This document shows positions 1 through 8,703 of a DNA stretch of 64,000 nucleotides, piece after piece (within the stretch, counting starts at the first letter, position 1; every line of letters starts with the position of its first letter). The DNA is taken from contig NZ_JAAAKZ010000005.1 of NCBI RefSeq assembly GCF_009905605.1, positions 1-64,000 on the forward strand, given 5' to 3'. The stretch comes from Runella sp. CRIBMP. Its GTDB lineage: Bacteria; Bacteroidota; Bacteroidia; Cytophagales; Spirosomataceae. The position numbers and the translations under genes are program-made. Below the pieces are notes generated by a model. It searched no databases, had not been told where the DNA came from, and saw nothing but the letters and a program-made list of their open reading frames with translations.

Positions 1-2
1 GG

Positions 3-1073
3 GCGGGGTCTATTCGCTTGGGGTATCGAGTACCCATGCTGATTGCATCCCCCTGGAGTCGAGGTGGTTACGTAAACTCTCAGGTATTTGACCATACGTC
101 GGTGTTGCAGTTTATGGAACATTTTTTGAGCCATAAAACCAAGAAAAAAATCGAAGAAACTAATATCAGTGCTTGGCGTCGTACGGTCTGCGGTGATTTA
201 ACATCGGCTTTCCGACCTTACAACGGCGAAGAAATCAAACTGCCGACGTCGGTGGTCAAAGATGCTTTTATTCAAAGTGTTCACAAAGCCAAATTCAAAA
301 AAGCGCCGTCCAACTTCAAACAACTCAGCGCGGCTGAAATTGAACAAATCAACCAGAATCCCGTCGCATCGCCGCTAATGCCGCAGCAAGAAAAAGGGAT
401 TCGCCCTGCCTCCGCCTTGCCCTACGAACTATATGCCGAAGGCAAATTGAGCGCTGATAAAAAATCGTTTCAGATTCAGCTCAGCGCCAAAAATGACGTA
501 TTTGGCAAAAAGGCGGTTGGTGCACCTTTTCAAGTATATGCACCGCACAAATACCGCAACCAACCCAGCGGCGCATTTGAAGACCTGAAAGCGTGGTCGT
601 ATGCCGTGACCGCCGGCGACACCCTGACGGATACTTGGCCGCTGCAAAATTTCGAGAACGACACCTATCACCTCCGCGTATACGGTCCCAACGGTTTTTT
701 CCGAGAATACAACGGAAATGCCAACGACCCGCAAATCTCTGTGCAATGCGAATACCAGCGGTCTTCGTCGCAGGGCAAACAATTGACAGGCAATGTAGAG
801 TTGAAACTGCGTAACCTAGGTCCGCAGCGAAAAATCAAAGTGAAGATTATTGATAATGCCTACAAAACGCCCACTCAAACCAAAACACTCGACGTCGTAT
901 CCAACAAAGGCAGTGTGCTGTCGGTAGTTCTCGACCTTAAAACCAGTTTTGGCTGGTATGATTTCAGCGTGGAGGTAGAAGGGTTTGACAGCTTTGAACA
1001 GCGCTTTGCGGGAAGAGTAGAAACGGGGAAAACCTCTTTCAGCGACCCCATCATGGGAAGAGTGGAGTTATAG
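3..1073 (+). CDS. Phospholipase C family phosphoesterase, C-terminal part (5' truncated)
   Basis: The gene enters from the left edge already in frame, so the true start lies outside the window. The first residues (AGSIRLGYRVPMLIASPWSRGG) match the end of the catalytic domain of the phosphocholine-type phospholipase C / AcpA acid phosphatase superfamily, where 'RVP..I.SPWSRGG' precedes the conserved 'FDHTSVLQF' segment also present here. After a linker, from about residue 130 of the visible part, come two beta-rich segments with the look of the C-terminal PLipase_C_C domains of bacterial PLCs. Such enzymes are exported and cleave phosphate esters of phospholipids or related substrates; the exact substrate cannot be read from this fragment. 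Metal-binding residues lie upstream and are not visible. Family call strong, substrate uncertain. Confidence 0.85.
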   Translation, partial: AGSIRLGYRVPMLIASPWSRGGYVNSQVFDHTSVLQFMEHFLSHKTKKKIEETNISAWRRTVCGDLTSAFRPYNGEEIKLPTSVVKDAFIQSVHKAKFKKAPSNFKQLSAAEIEQINQNPVASPLMPQQEKGIRPASALPYELYAEGKLSADKKSFQIQLSAKNDVFGKKAVGAPFQVYAPHKYRNQPSGAFEDLKAWSYAVTAGDTLTDTWPLQNFENDTYHLRVYGPNGFFREYNGNANDPQISVQCEYQRSSSQGKQLTGNVELKLRNLGPQRKIKVKIIDNAYKTPTQTKTLDVVSNKGSVLSVVLDLKTSFGWYDFSVEVEGFDSFEQRFAGRVETGKTSFSDPIMGRVEL

Positions 1074-1160
1074 CACTGCCGTTAGGTCAAACATTGAAGT
1101 AACGTTTGTAAAAAGTATCACTAAAAAGGGGCATTTTATTGCTATTTATTGGCTAATAAC

Positions 1161-1190
1161 TTGCACCTTTTTACTTTTTTCATAAGTTTG
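1161..1190 (+). promoter_or_regulatory. Predicted promoter of the diheme cytochrome gene
   Basis: TTG at 1161-1163, a 19 bp spacer and TAAGTTTG at 1183-1190 match the Bacteroidota primary sigma consensus (-33 TTTG/TTG, -7 TAnnTTTG). Transcription would begin near 1197, about 25 nt before the start codon. Confidence 0.55.
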
Positions 1191-1221
1191 CTTTTGTAAC
1201 TTTTTAACCTCCCTTTTTAGC

Positions 1222-1743
1222 ATGAAAAAATGGATTACTGCTCTTTTTGCACTCACGGCAATTGTGTCGTTGGTTGCTCTTACTCCTTCGCCCGTTTCGA
1301 CCAAGTCGGCCGACCCGCGCGAAGATAGCCTTGCCGCCGACCGCGCCAAATACACCAAAATGGTCAAAGAAGCCATTGCAGGCAAAGAAAAATTACCCGC
1401 TGAACAAGTTTTCAAAAACATCAAACTTTTCAAGGGGCAGCCAGCGGAGGCGATATTGGGTATTATGGAAAACCGTTGGAGCAAAACGCTTGGCGTAAGC
1501 TGCAGCCACTGCCACAACGTAAACGACTGGGCTTCGGAAGAAAAGCATGACCACGCTATTGCCCGCGACATGGTAGCGATGGTTGGTAAAATCAACGATG
1601 ATTTGCTGGCTACCATCCCTGCTTACGCCACTAAAGAGCGCAAGCCACGTATCGGATGTAGCACTTGCCACCGTGGTGAGTCCCACCCTGGCCGGCCAAA
1701 CACAGCCCGCGCTGGCGGTCCTGGCGCCCCTCCTAGAAACTAG
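1222..1743 (+). CDS. Diheme c-type cytochrome, photosynthetic reaction-centre cytochrome-like
   Basis: 173 aa exported electron carrier. An N-terminal signal peptide (MKKWITALFALTAIVSLVA) is followed by two covalent heme motifs, CSHCH at about residues 94-98 and CSTCH at about 146-150. The spacing of the motifs and the Met-containing helices before each one (M82; M117/M120) resemble the reaction-centre cytochrome c family (CytoC_RC), here reduced to two hemes. Many non-phototrophic Bacteroidota carry such proteins; the electron partners are unknown. The tail is Gly/Pro/Ala-rich and probably disordered. It is a single-gene unit with its own promoter and a strong hairpin terminator 20 bp downstream. 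The ATG at 1222 is chosen because it begins the signal peptide. No photosynthesis gene is visible, so a role in respiration or periplasmic redox is inferred. Confidence 0.8.
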   Translation: MKKWITALFALTAIVSLVALTPSPVSTKSADPREDSLAADRAKYTKMVKEAIAGKEKLPAEQVFKNIKLFKGQPAEAILGIMENRWSKTLGVSCSHCHNVNDWASEEKHDHAIARDMVAMVGKINDDLLATIPAYATKERKPRIGCSTCHRGESHPGRPNTARAGGPGAPPRN

Positions 1744-1763
1744 CCTTTTGTAACGTCGCAAAT

Positions 1764-1805
1764 AAAAAAGCGTCGGACGGTTTGAAACCGTCTGACGCTT
1801 TTTTA
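1764..1805. terminator. Hairpin terminator / palindromic element copy A
   Basis: The arms AAAAGCGTC-G-GACGGTTT and AAACCGTC-T-GACGCTTTT form a stem of about 18 bp with one G.T pair, followed by a T run. A close relative of its 29 nt core lies after purB at 19373. Confidence 0.75.
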
Positions 1806-1847
1806 TTGTGCCAGGATTCTCAAACCCTGACATAAGTTTTTATGGGG

Positions 1848-1885
1848 AACCTTCCGAAAATTTAAAACTTTCGGAAGGTTTTTAT
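1848..1885. terminator. Hairpin terminator (12 bp stem)
   Basis: AACCTTCCGAAA (1848-1859) pairs with TTTCGGAAGGTT (1869-1880) across a 9 nt loop. A T-rich tail follows on the plus strand. It lies between convergent genes and also bounds the minus-strand isomerase gene. Confidence 0.6.
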
Positions 1886-1893
1886 GTGGCAAT

Positions 1894-2946
1894 TTACAAA
1901 CCAAGCACTTTACGGTTGAAGGCTTCGTCGGTGCCAGTACCCGCAAAATCGTCGAAGGCTTTTTCTGTTACCTGAATGATATGATCAGCAATGAACGGTG
2001 CTCCTTCGGCAGCTCCTTGTACGGGTGATTTGATGCAGCACTCCCATTCCAACACGGCCCAACCGTCGTAGTTGTATTGCGAAAGTTTTGAGAAAATACC
2101 GCTGAAATCCACCTGACCGTCGCCCAAAGAACGGAAACGCCCCGCCCGGTCGGCCCAACCTTGGAATCCACTGTACACGCCCTGTTTGCCCGTTGGGTTA
2201 AATTCGGCATCTTTAACGTGATACGCAAAAATACGCTCGTGGTAGAAATCAATGAATTGGAGGTAATCCAATTGTTGCAACACAAAGTGGCTTGGGTCGT
2301 AGTTGATACCTGCCCGTGGGTGATTGCCCACGGCTTCCAGAAACATTTCAAACGTAATTCCGTCGTGGAGGTCTTCGCCAGGGTGAAGCTCATAACCAAC
2401 GTTGACGCCCGCTTCGTCGAACGCATTCAAAATCGGTGTCCACCGCTTTCCGAGTTCTTTAAAGCCCGTTTCGACCAATCCCGCAGGGCGCTGCGGCCAC
2501 GGATACAAAAACGGCCACAATAACGCACCCGAGAAAGTTACGTGTGATTTAAGCCCCAAATTTTGTGATGCCTTGGCTGCCCACATCAACTGCTGCACCG
2601 CCCATTCGGTCCGGGCCGCAGGATTATTCCGTACTTCGGGCGACGCAAAACCGTCAAACATGGGGTCGTATGCGGGGTGAACGGCCACCAATTGCCCTTG
2701 CAGGTGCGAAGAAAGTTCGGTGATTTCAACGCCAATGTCGGCCAATTTTCCTTTGTATTCGTCGCAATACGTTTTTGACTCGGCGGCGGTTTTAAGGTCA
2801 ATGCAACGCGGATCCCACGTTGGAATTTGAATGCCTTTATACCCCAAATCAGCCATGTAAGCGGCGATGGTATCCAACGAATTAAAAGGGGCTTCGTCGC
2901 CCATGAATTGCGCCAAAAATATGGCAGGTCCTTTGATGGTTTTCAT
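1894..2946 (-). CDS. Sugar phosphate isomerase/epimerase-like TIM barrel protein
   Basis: 350 aa protein of the xylose-isomerase-like TIM barrel / AP-endonuclease-2 superfamily. Candidate metal ligands typical of the fold are seen in order: the Glu of 'YELHPGED', the Asp and His of 'NYDPSHF', the His of 'AYHVKDAEF' and the Glu of 'VLEWECC' near the C-terminus. Members isomerise or epimerise ketoses, or dehydrate keto-sugars and inosose derivatives. There is no signal peptide, so it is probably cytoplasmic. It lies downstream of SusD in the same direction but behind a hairpin, and it shares an upstream motif with the Gfo/Idh and MFS genes. The start is ATG 2946 (MKTIKGPAIFLAQF); an in-frame extension to 3102 is possible but looks non-coding. 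The exact substrate is unknown. Confidence 0.8.
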   Translation of the reverse strand: MKTIKGPAIFLAQFMGDEAPFNSLDTIAAYMADLGYKGIQIPTWDPRCIDLKTAAESKTYCDEYKGKLADIGVEITELSSHLQGQLVAVHPAYDPMFDGFASPEVRNNPAARTEWAVQQLMWAAKASQNLGLKSHVTFSGALLWPFLYPWPQRPAGLVETGFKELGKRWTPILNAFDEAGVNVGYELHPGEDLHDGITFEMFLEAVGNHPRAGINYDPSHFVLQQLDYLQFIDFYHERIFAYHVKDAEFNPTGKQGVYSGFQGWADRAGRFRSLGDGQVDFSGIFSKLSQYNYDGWAVLEWECCIKSPVQGAAEGAPFIADHIIQVTEKAFDDFAGTGTDEAFNRKVLGL

Positions 2947-3023
2947 TGATTTGAATAAGTAAAAGACTAAAAATTGGTATTTATGCCCGCAATTAAGCAA
3001 ATCGCTGCAAGCTTTTTGATAAA

Positions 3024-3034
3024 TAGGTAAAGTA
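3024..3034 (-). promoter_or_regulatory. Candidate promoter motif TACTTTACCTA upstream of the isomerase gene
   Basis: Read on the minus strand the motif is TACTTTACCTA preceded by a T run. It closely matches TACTTTGCCTA before the Gfo/Idh gene and TACTTTGCCTG before the MFS gene. It differs from the ideal TAnnTTTG, so it could be a -7 element or a regulator site. Confidence 0.35.
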
Positions 3035-3086
3035 AAAAAAAGAATTTTATTACTGTTTTTATAATCGTTATTCTCCCCCACAAACA

Positions 3087-3117
3087 GCATTAGCTCGGTC
3101 ATGGCCCGAGCTAATGC
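3087..3117. terminator. Perfect 12 bp hairpin after susD
   Basis: GCATTAGCTCGG (3087-3098) pairs with CCGAGCTAATGC (3106-3117) over a 7 nt loop. On the minus strand it follows the SusD stop at 3168 and is followed by a weak T-rich stretch, so it probably ends or attenuates the susCD transcript before the isomerase gene. Confidence 0.55.
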
Positions 3118-3167
3118 GCTAATAGCAAAACAAATACTTAACGTCTTTCCTTCATATTAGACTCAGT

Positions 3168-4934
3168 CTACCAACCTGGATTTTGGGTAAGTTTTGGATT
3201 GGTAATAAGATCTCCCGTTGGAATGGGGTAGTAATAGTTTCTCTCCGCCCATTTTCTGGGAATATTATTCAGCCAAATAAGTTCGCCCGAAGTATCTCCT
3301 GAAATAAGCTGAGAATTTGGCTTACCCGCAATAGACGGCGAAACTTCTACGTAGGTTACACCCGGAACTTTGGTTGGTAGCGTTTTATAGAAAGCGACAT
3401 CCAAAATACCATCTTCGTTCAAGTCCATCGGTTTATTCAGTTCAGGAACGTACATTCCGTTCCATTCCATTTGCATCAACTCCCCCCTTTTCCAGCGCAC
3501 GATGTCGTCAAAACGGAATCCTTCCAAGCACAATTCAATGCCTCTTTCGCGGCGAATCTCCAACAAAACGGGGTCAGTAATGGCAGGAAAATACGTGGAT
3601 TGCAGATACTTATCAACCACGGTTGGTTTGGTAGTAAGGCCGCCCGTAATCCCTGCTCTTTTGCGCAATGCTCCGATGGTCAAGGCCCAATCGGCATCCG
3701 TAAGTGTTCCGAGCTCCGCTTTGGCTTCGGCATACACCAACAACACTTCGGCATAGCGGAAAATGCTTACTGAGTTGATATTGAGGTCACGGGTATCGTA
3801 ATACATATCATCCAATGCCCATTTGATAGGCATATAGCCCGTAAACGTATACGAGAAAAGCGGCGGAGATGGCACCAACACTCCCGCGTTTACGCGCTTG
3901 TAGTCTCCTGCACGGATGGTTTGGGTTAGCCGCTTATCGCGCCCTTTTACCTCGTCTTTAAACAACATGGTTTTGTAGGCTGGATTGTTGGTAAAGGGCA
4001 TACCGTCGATGTTCAAGTAAGTATTGATAAAGCTTCGGATAAAACTAGCTTTGTCGCCATATGTACCGCTGGTCCAGTACCAGTTGGCATCATTTAAGTT
4101 ATTTAATGCCAAATCACACACCGCCGAGAGCATTACTTCGGTCGCAATCGGCGCGCCATTGATAAACACCTGACGGTACGATTTATCAATACCTGCCCCG
4201 TCGTACAATTTATACCCCGACTCATCCATTACCTTTTTGGCCGCTACTACTGCTTGGTTTAGCAACCCACTCGCTGTAGCCTGCAACCCCAGATTGGTGT
4301 GGTATTTGCGAAACGTCCCTTCGTGGAGGGCAACCCGTGCTTTGAAGGCATAGGCCACGTATTTGGTCACTAAACTACGAGAAGGCTCACTTCCCGTAAT
4401 GATATTTTGACAGGCAAAATCCAAATCAGCCAACACCGAATCCATCACCATGGTGCGGGGGTCGCGGCCCTTAAATAATAATTCGGTATCGGTCACATCA
4501 AGTGGTTTGCCAATCCACGGCACATCGCCAAACCTTTTTACTTTATCGAAATAAAACCACGCTCTGAAAAACTTAGCAATCCCGAGGTAATTATTGCGGA
4601 CCGTGGCGGGAACCCTGGGGTCATTACAGTTCTGGATGAAATAATTAATATTTCTTAAATCATTCCATGTCCAACCTGAGCTTACTTGGGCGCTGAAGTT
4701 ACCTTCGGTAATAAACGGTGGCGAATCTCTACGGGCCAAATAGTCCGACATGGCATCGGCCCGGTGAAGATTTTTACCGTTGAACATCGTATAAAACGAA
4801 TTTGTATAAAGTACCAAACCGCTCTCACTGCCAAATATAGGGCCTTTTGAGGTGGTAGCTTCGGGAAGTTCCTCCAAATTACAGCCCATAAACAAGGCAG
4901 AGGTCAGTAATACAAAAATATATTTGAGCTTCAT
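3168..4934 (-). CDS. SusD/RagB family nutrient-binding outer membrane lipoprotein
   Basis: 588 aa surface lipoprotein that captures a glycan or other nutrient for the SusC channel. The signal ends in a lipobox (LFMGC, Cys18). The family layout is clear: an N-terminal SusD-like region with 'FRAWFYFDKVKRFGDVPW', a helical TPR-like scaffold, and the C-terminal 'EIRRERGIELCLEGFRFDDIVRWKRGE' block followed by the usual 'NYYYPIPTGD..TNPKLTQNPGW' ending. Its length is typical. It sits 20 bp behind the SusC gene, so the pair is co-transcribed. Substrate specificity cannot be read from sequence; no glycoside hydrolase is immediately adjacent, which points to a small or pre-digested ligand. Confidence 0.95.
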   Translation of the reverse strand: MKLKYIFVLLTSALFMGCNLEELPEATTSKGPIFGSESGLVLYTNSFYTMFNGKNLHRADAMSDYLARRDSPPFITEGNFSAQVSSGWTWNDLRNINYFIQNCNDPRVPATVRNNYLGIAKFFRAWFYFDKVKRFGDVPWIGKPLDVTDTELLFKGRDPRTMVMDSVLADLDFACQNIITGSEPSRSLVTKYVAYAFKARVALHEGTFRKYHTNLGLQATASGLLNQAVVAAKKVMDESGYKLYDGAGIDKSYRQVFINGAPIATEVMLSAVCDLALNNLNDANWYWTSGTYGDKASFIRSFINTYLNIDGMPFTNNPAYKTMLFKDEVKGRDKRLTQTIRAGDYKRVNAGVLVPSPPLFSYTFTGYMPIKWALDDMYYDTRDLNINSVSIFRYAEVLLVYAEAKAELGTLTDADWALTIGALRKRAGITGGLTTKPTVVDKYLQSTYFPAITDPVLLEIRRERGIELCLEGFRFDDIVRWKRGELMQMEWNGMYVPELNKPMDLNEDGILDVAFYKTLPTKVPGVTYVEVSPSIAGKPNSQLISGDTSGELIWLNNIPRKWAERNYYYPIPTGDLITNPKLTQNPGW

Positions 4935-4954
4935 GATCGTGCTTTTTTAAGTGA

Positions 4955-7900
4955 TTAAAACGTGATAGACAAGCCACAGGTGACACTTTTCATCAACGGA
5001 TAATTATAGGCGTCGCCCGAGTTTCCACCGGGATTAAATACTTGATCGGAAGCCACGGCGCTTTCTACGTCAAAATCACGGGTGATTTTGTACAACGGCG
5101 ACAATGACCAGATATTCTCGGCCGAAAGAAACACCCGAGCGGCCGATGCGCCGATTTTCCCAGCAATGGTACGCGGCAGATTGTAGCCCAATTGGATATT
5201 TTTCAATCGTAGATAAGCTACATTTTGGAGGTATCTGGTCTGGGCGGCGCTGAGGGTTCCGTTGGCATTGCTAGCAATACGAGAAACATATCTTGGGAAA
5301 TAAGCATCGGGGTTTTGTTCCGTCCAGATATTGCCAAGTTGGCTTTTGGGAATGTCGCCATAAGGACGGTTGTATTGCCCCCAAAATAGGTTTGCTTCCC
5401 GACTTGGGTACCAGTTTTGTTTTCCAACACCCTGAAAAAAGGCCGATAAGAAGAAGTTATTCCAATCGGCTCCCAACATCATCCCGTACGTATATCGCGG
5501 AGTGGAGTTTCCGATGATTGAACGGTCGCCTGGGTTTTCGATTCTATCAGTACCTGGGGTAATGGCCCCGTCACCATTTACATCTCTGAATTTAATATCG
5601 CCCGGAAACCACAGCCCATTAGACGCCGTTCTGAATAAATTTTGGCTAGCGCTGTTTTTCACATCGTCGGCAGACTTAAAAAAACCTTCGGTCTGATACC
5701 CCCAAATTTCTCCCAATACCTGCCCTTCGTAATAATCACTCAAAAGTTTTTGCGGATTGTTGTATTTGGTAATCACCGCCTTATAATCAGCGAGGGTCAA
5801 GCGAACATCGAAGTTAAAGGGTTTTGAAGCGACCGAAAATTTATCCCGGTACGAAAGCATTGCCTCCCAACCTTTGGTTTCCAAGTCTGCGTAGTTGCCT
5901 CGTGGCGCAGCCGCCCCAAACACGGCGGGCAACGTCAAACCCACCGTAAACATATCGGTGGTGGTTCGGATGTACGCATCGGCCACAAACGTGAGTCGAT
6001 TGGAGAGCATCGACAAATCAATTCCGACGTTTTTGGTGGTGGCGGTTTCCCACGTCAACCCTTCTGGCAACACCGTTGGGTTTCTGGTTTGCTGGGGTCT
6101 TTGGCCATTGAGCACCATTGCAGATTGTGAAATCGAGAATTGCTCTAAGTAAGCATACGAGCCAATGTTACCGTTTCCTAGAGAACCGTAGGAAGCCCTG
6201 AATTTCAAGTCAGAAATAATGTGTGCGGGCACTTTCCAGAAAGGTTCTTTTGAAACTCTCCAGCCCACAGAATAGGAAGGAAAGAAAGCAAAACGCTGAT
6301 TGCTGGGGAATTTTGAAGAACCATCGTAGCGGCCATTTAACTCCAACAAATACCTGTCTTTGTAGGAATAATTAAGTCGAGCAAAACCTCCTTGAATTTT
6401 CCAGCGCTCCCAGCCACCGGTGGCGTTGATGGCTTGTCCAAGGGCCAAATTGATGTCGTTGGCATCTTCAAAAATCAATCCGTTTCGCTGCGCCGAGAGG
6501 CGTCTGAAATTAGACTGTTCGTAGTTGTAACCCGCCAACACTTTCAAATAATGGTTTTCCTTAAACGTATCCTCGTACTCGGTATAAAAGTTCGTGGTCA
6601 TGTAGGCTGTTTCGCGGTACACATCGTTGATATAATTCGTGGTGGTTCCTACATAAGCTATCGTGCCGGGTTTGATGCTGTAAGGCACGGGCACGGCTTT
6701 AGTTCGGTCGTTGTTGTCGGTGTTTTGAATCGTAAAATCACCTTTCACTCTGAATTTATCATTGAAAAACTGGGCCGCAAAACCTGTCGTATTTCTGAAC
6801 ACTTTTTTGTTGTTGTCAATACCGTTTTTGCCATAATAGAAGTCTCCGATACTATACGCCGACGAAAAGGTAAGGGTTCCGTCTGGGTTTAACATGGGAG
6901 CTAGCGGGTGACCTTCGTCCGCGATGTTTCTCCATATACCGCCGCCCTCGCCTACGTTGAGCGGGTTGTGGTATTTCATGTCGGAGTATTGCGACATATT
7001 GTTGATTTTCAACCAAGGGAAAAGTTGGATTGAACCTTTTCCCGTAAAGTTAAACACCCGATAATCGTCTGAATTGTAGCGAAACAACCCCTCCTGTCCA
7101 AAATAACGGCCTGTTATTAAGTAACTTGCCTTGTCGCTGCTCCCTGAAATACTCAGGTTGTGCTCATTCGAACTGTTGTATTTTTTGTATAAATGCCCAT
7201 AATAGTCGGTACTTCCGTAGTAGACGTACTCGCCCGTCGCGGGGTCAATTTCCACCTCTGGCAATCCTCCTACTTCCGACCTTCTTTTCAGTTCGTTCAA
7301 ATATGCCTGAGAAAATTTAAGGGTTTTGTTGGCATTTTGGGGAAAAGTACCGCCAAAATTGACAAATGATTCGGCAAACATTGAAGCCCAAGTGTAACCA
7401 TCAGTGACCAAATCAGGCCTTGCAATCGGTTGTTTGATTGAATAATTGCTTGAATACGTCACGTTGGTTTTTCCCGCCGTAGGATTTTTTGTGGTAATCA
7501 GCACCACCCCAAACACCCCCCTAGCGCCATAAATGGACGCAGAAGCGGCATCTTTTAAGAGCGTAATACTGGCTATATCGTTGGGATTCAACAAACTCGG
7601 GTCGCCTTCCACGTTGTCAATCAGTACGAGCGCGCTTCCACCTTGACCAATGGATGTGGTACCCCTTATGTTGAAACTAGGGGCCTGATTTGGTTTTCCA
7701 TCCCCCATTTTAATGTTAAGGTTGGGCAAAACACCCTGAAGCCCTTGGTTGAGGTTGGTCATAGGGCGATTTTCAAACACCTCACTCGTAATCATATCTA
7801 CGGCCCCCGTTAAATTGGCTTTCTTTTGAACGCCATACCCTACCACAACTACTTCGTTGAGGGTTTTTAGATCGGCTTTAAGCAAAAGAGTGATGCTGGT

Positions 7901-8506
7901 CTGATTGCCAACCACAATTTCCTGCGGCAAATAGCCCACATAACTAAAAATCAAGATTGCTTTTTCGTCGGGGACTGTCAACGAAAACTCGCCGTTGGCA
8001 TCGGTTGTGGCACCGCGTTGGGAGCCTTTAATGAGTACGCTTACCCCCGGCAGACCTTCTCCTTTTTCATCATTGACCCGACCTTTTACATTTTGGTCAA
8101 TGGCCTTGATGGGCGTAAAACCTTTTTTTTCGAGCAATTGCGTTTCGGCTTTGGTCAAAATAATGTACTCACCCGATGCCTCATACGCTAAGTTGAGCGG
8201 TTTGAGTAATTTTTCGAGGATAACCGATAACGGCTGCATATTGGCCGAGATAGACACTTTATCATTTTTGGAAACCAGTTGGGGCAGATACGTAAATTTC
8301 ACATTTGCCGATTTTTCCAAGATGCCCAAAGCTGTTTTGAGCGGTTTGTTCTCGATCTGCACACTCACGTTTCGGGCAAGGGACTCCTGAGCCAGCCCTT
8401 CATTGGCGACGGCCAAGCCACTGAGCACGACGCTGATCAACAACTGTAAACATGTGATTCGCATAGCTATAAGCAACAGTTTGCGCTTTTTTGGTAAACT
8501 TTCCAT
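4955..8506 (-). CDS. SusC/RagA family TonB-dependent outer membrane transporter
   Basis: 1183 aa outer membrane receptor-channel. From the N-terminus: a long signal sequence ending near 'GLAQE'; an STN (secretin/TonB short N-terminal) domain at about residues 45-125; a carboxypeptidase-regulatory-like beta-sandwich starting 'VKGRVNDEKGEGLPGVSVLIKG'; the TonB-box region and plug ('LNEVVVVGYGVQKK.NLTGAV', 'LVLIDNVEGD', 'SITLLKDAASASIYGARG'); and a 22-strand barrel ending in 'GLSITF'. The STN domain is the mark of transporters that signal through a FecR anti-sigma factor, and such a pair is encoded just upstream. It imports the ligand bound by the downstream SusD using TonB/ExbBD energy. The 197 bp leader before it is highly structured. 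Confidence 0.96.
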   Translation of the reverse strand: MESLPKKRKLLLIAMRITCLQLLISVVLSGLAVANEGLAQESLARNVSVQIENKPLKTALGILEKSANVKFTYLPQLVSKNDKVSISANMQPLSVILEKLLKPLNLAYEASGEYIILTKAETQLLEKKGFTPIKAIDQNVKGRVNDEKGEGLPGVSVLIKGSQRGATTDANGEFSLTVPDEKAILIFSYVGYLPQEIVVGNQTSITLLLKADLKTLNEVVVVGYGVQKKANLTGAVDMITSEVFENRPMTNLNQGLQGVLPNLNIKMGDGKPNQAPSFNIRGTTSIGQGGSALVLIDNVEGDPSLLNPNDIASITLLKDAASASIYGARGVFGVVLITTKNPTAGKTNVTYSSNYSIKQPIARPDLVTDGYTWASMFAESFVNFGGTFPQNANKTLKFSQAYLNELKRRSEVGGLPEVEIDPATGEYVYYGSTDYYGHLYKKYNSSNEHNLSISGSSDKASYLITGRYFGQEGLFRYNSDDYRVFNFTGKGSIQLFPWLKINNMSQYSDMKYHNPLNVGEGGGIWRNIADEGHPLAPMLNPDGTLTFSSAYSIGDFYYGKNGIDNNKKVFRNTTGFAAQFFNDKFRVKGDFTIQNTDNNDRTKAVPVPYSIKPGTIAYVGTTTNYINDVYRETAYMTTNFYTEYEDTFKENHYLKVLAGYNYEQSNFRRLSAQRNGLIFEDANDINLALGQAINATGGWERWKIQGGFARLNYSYKDRYLLELNGRYDGSSKFPSNQRFAFFPSYSVGWRVSKEPFWKVPAHIISDLKFRASYGSLGNGNIGSYAYLEQFSISQSAMVLNGQRPQQTRNPTVLPEGLTWETATTKNVGIDLSMLSNRLTFVADAYIRTTTDMFTVGLTLPAVFGAAAPRGNYADLETKGWEAMLSYRDKFSVASKPFNFDVRLTLADYKAVITKYNNPQKLLSDYYEGQVLGEIWGYQTEGFFKSADDVKNSASQNLFRTASNGLWFPGDIKFRDVNGDGAITPGTDRIENPGDRSIIGNSTPRYTYGMMLGADWNNFFLSAFFQGVGKQNWYPSREANLFWGQYNRPYGDIPKSQLGNIWTEQNPDAYFPRYVSRIASNANGTLSAAQTRYLQNVAYLRLKNIQLGYNLPRTIAGKIGASAARVFLSAENIWSLSPLYKITRDFDVESAVASDQVFNPGGNSGDAYNYPLMKSVTCGLSITF

Positions 8507-8540
8507 ACATTTGAATTGGTTTTAGTTCAAGTTTTTTTGA

Positions 8541-8598
8541 ATAAAAACACCCCTCAGCACCCGATTCGTCGGGTATTTGCAGCTAACAAATGAAGGGG
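8541..8598 (-). promoter_or_regulatory. Terminator-like nested hairpin in the susC leader (candidate attenuator)
   Basis: On the plus strand CCCCTCA (8550-8556) pairs with TGAAGGGG (8591-8598), enclosing ACCCGA (8559-8564) paired with TCGGGT (8569-8574). On the minus-strand transcript the outer stem closes directly before GTTTTTATT, the arrangement of an intrinsic terminator, about 35 nt before the SusC start. It may end the sigma-fecR message or control read-through into susC. Confidence 0.45.
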
Positions 8599-8610
8599 CT
8601 AAATCAGAGG

Positions 8611-8637
8611 GTCGGTAATGGTCGCAACATTGCCGAC
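8611..8637. repeat. Inverted repeat in the fecR-susC spacer
   Basis: GTCGGTAATG (8611-8620) and CATTGCCGAC (8628-8637) pair with one T.G position and a 7 nt loop; a T-rich tract follows on the plus strand. It lies where the promoter for susC is expected, so it could be a structured leader or an operator. Confidence 0.45.
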
Positions 8638-8703
8638 TTCTTTTTTGTAGTTGGGTAGCTATGGGGACATAGAGTAATGGTTAAAAGGTTATAATTTAAG
8701 CAA

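Noticed and set aside
1146-1616. A 156-codon minus-strand frame over the cytochrome gene
   Set aside because: Antisense to the heme-binding sequence, and it begins inside the coding region without any promoter or family match.
6392-6892. A 166-codon plus-strand frame inside susC
   Set aside because: Antisense to a well-supported barrel region; composition is that of a shadow frame.
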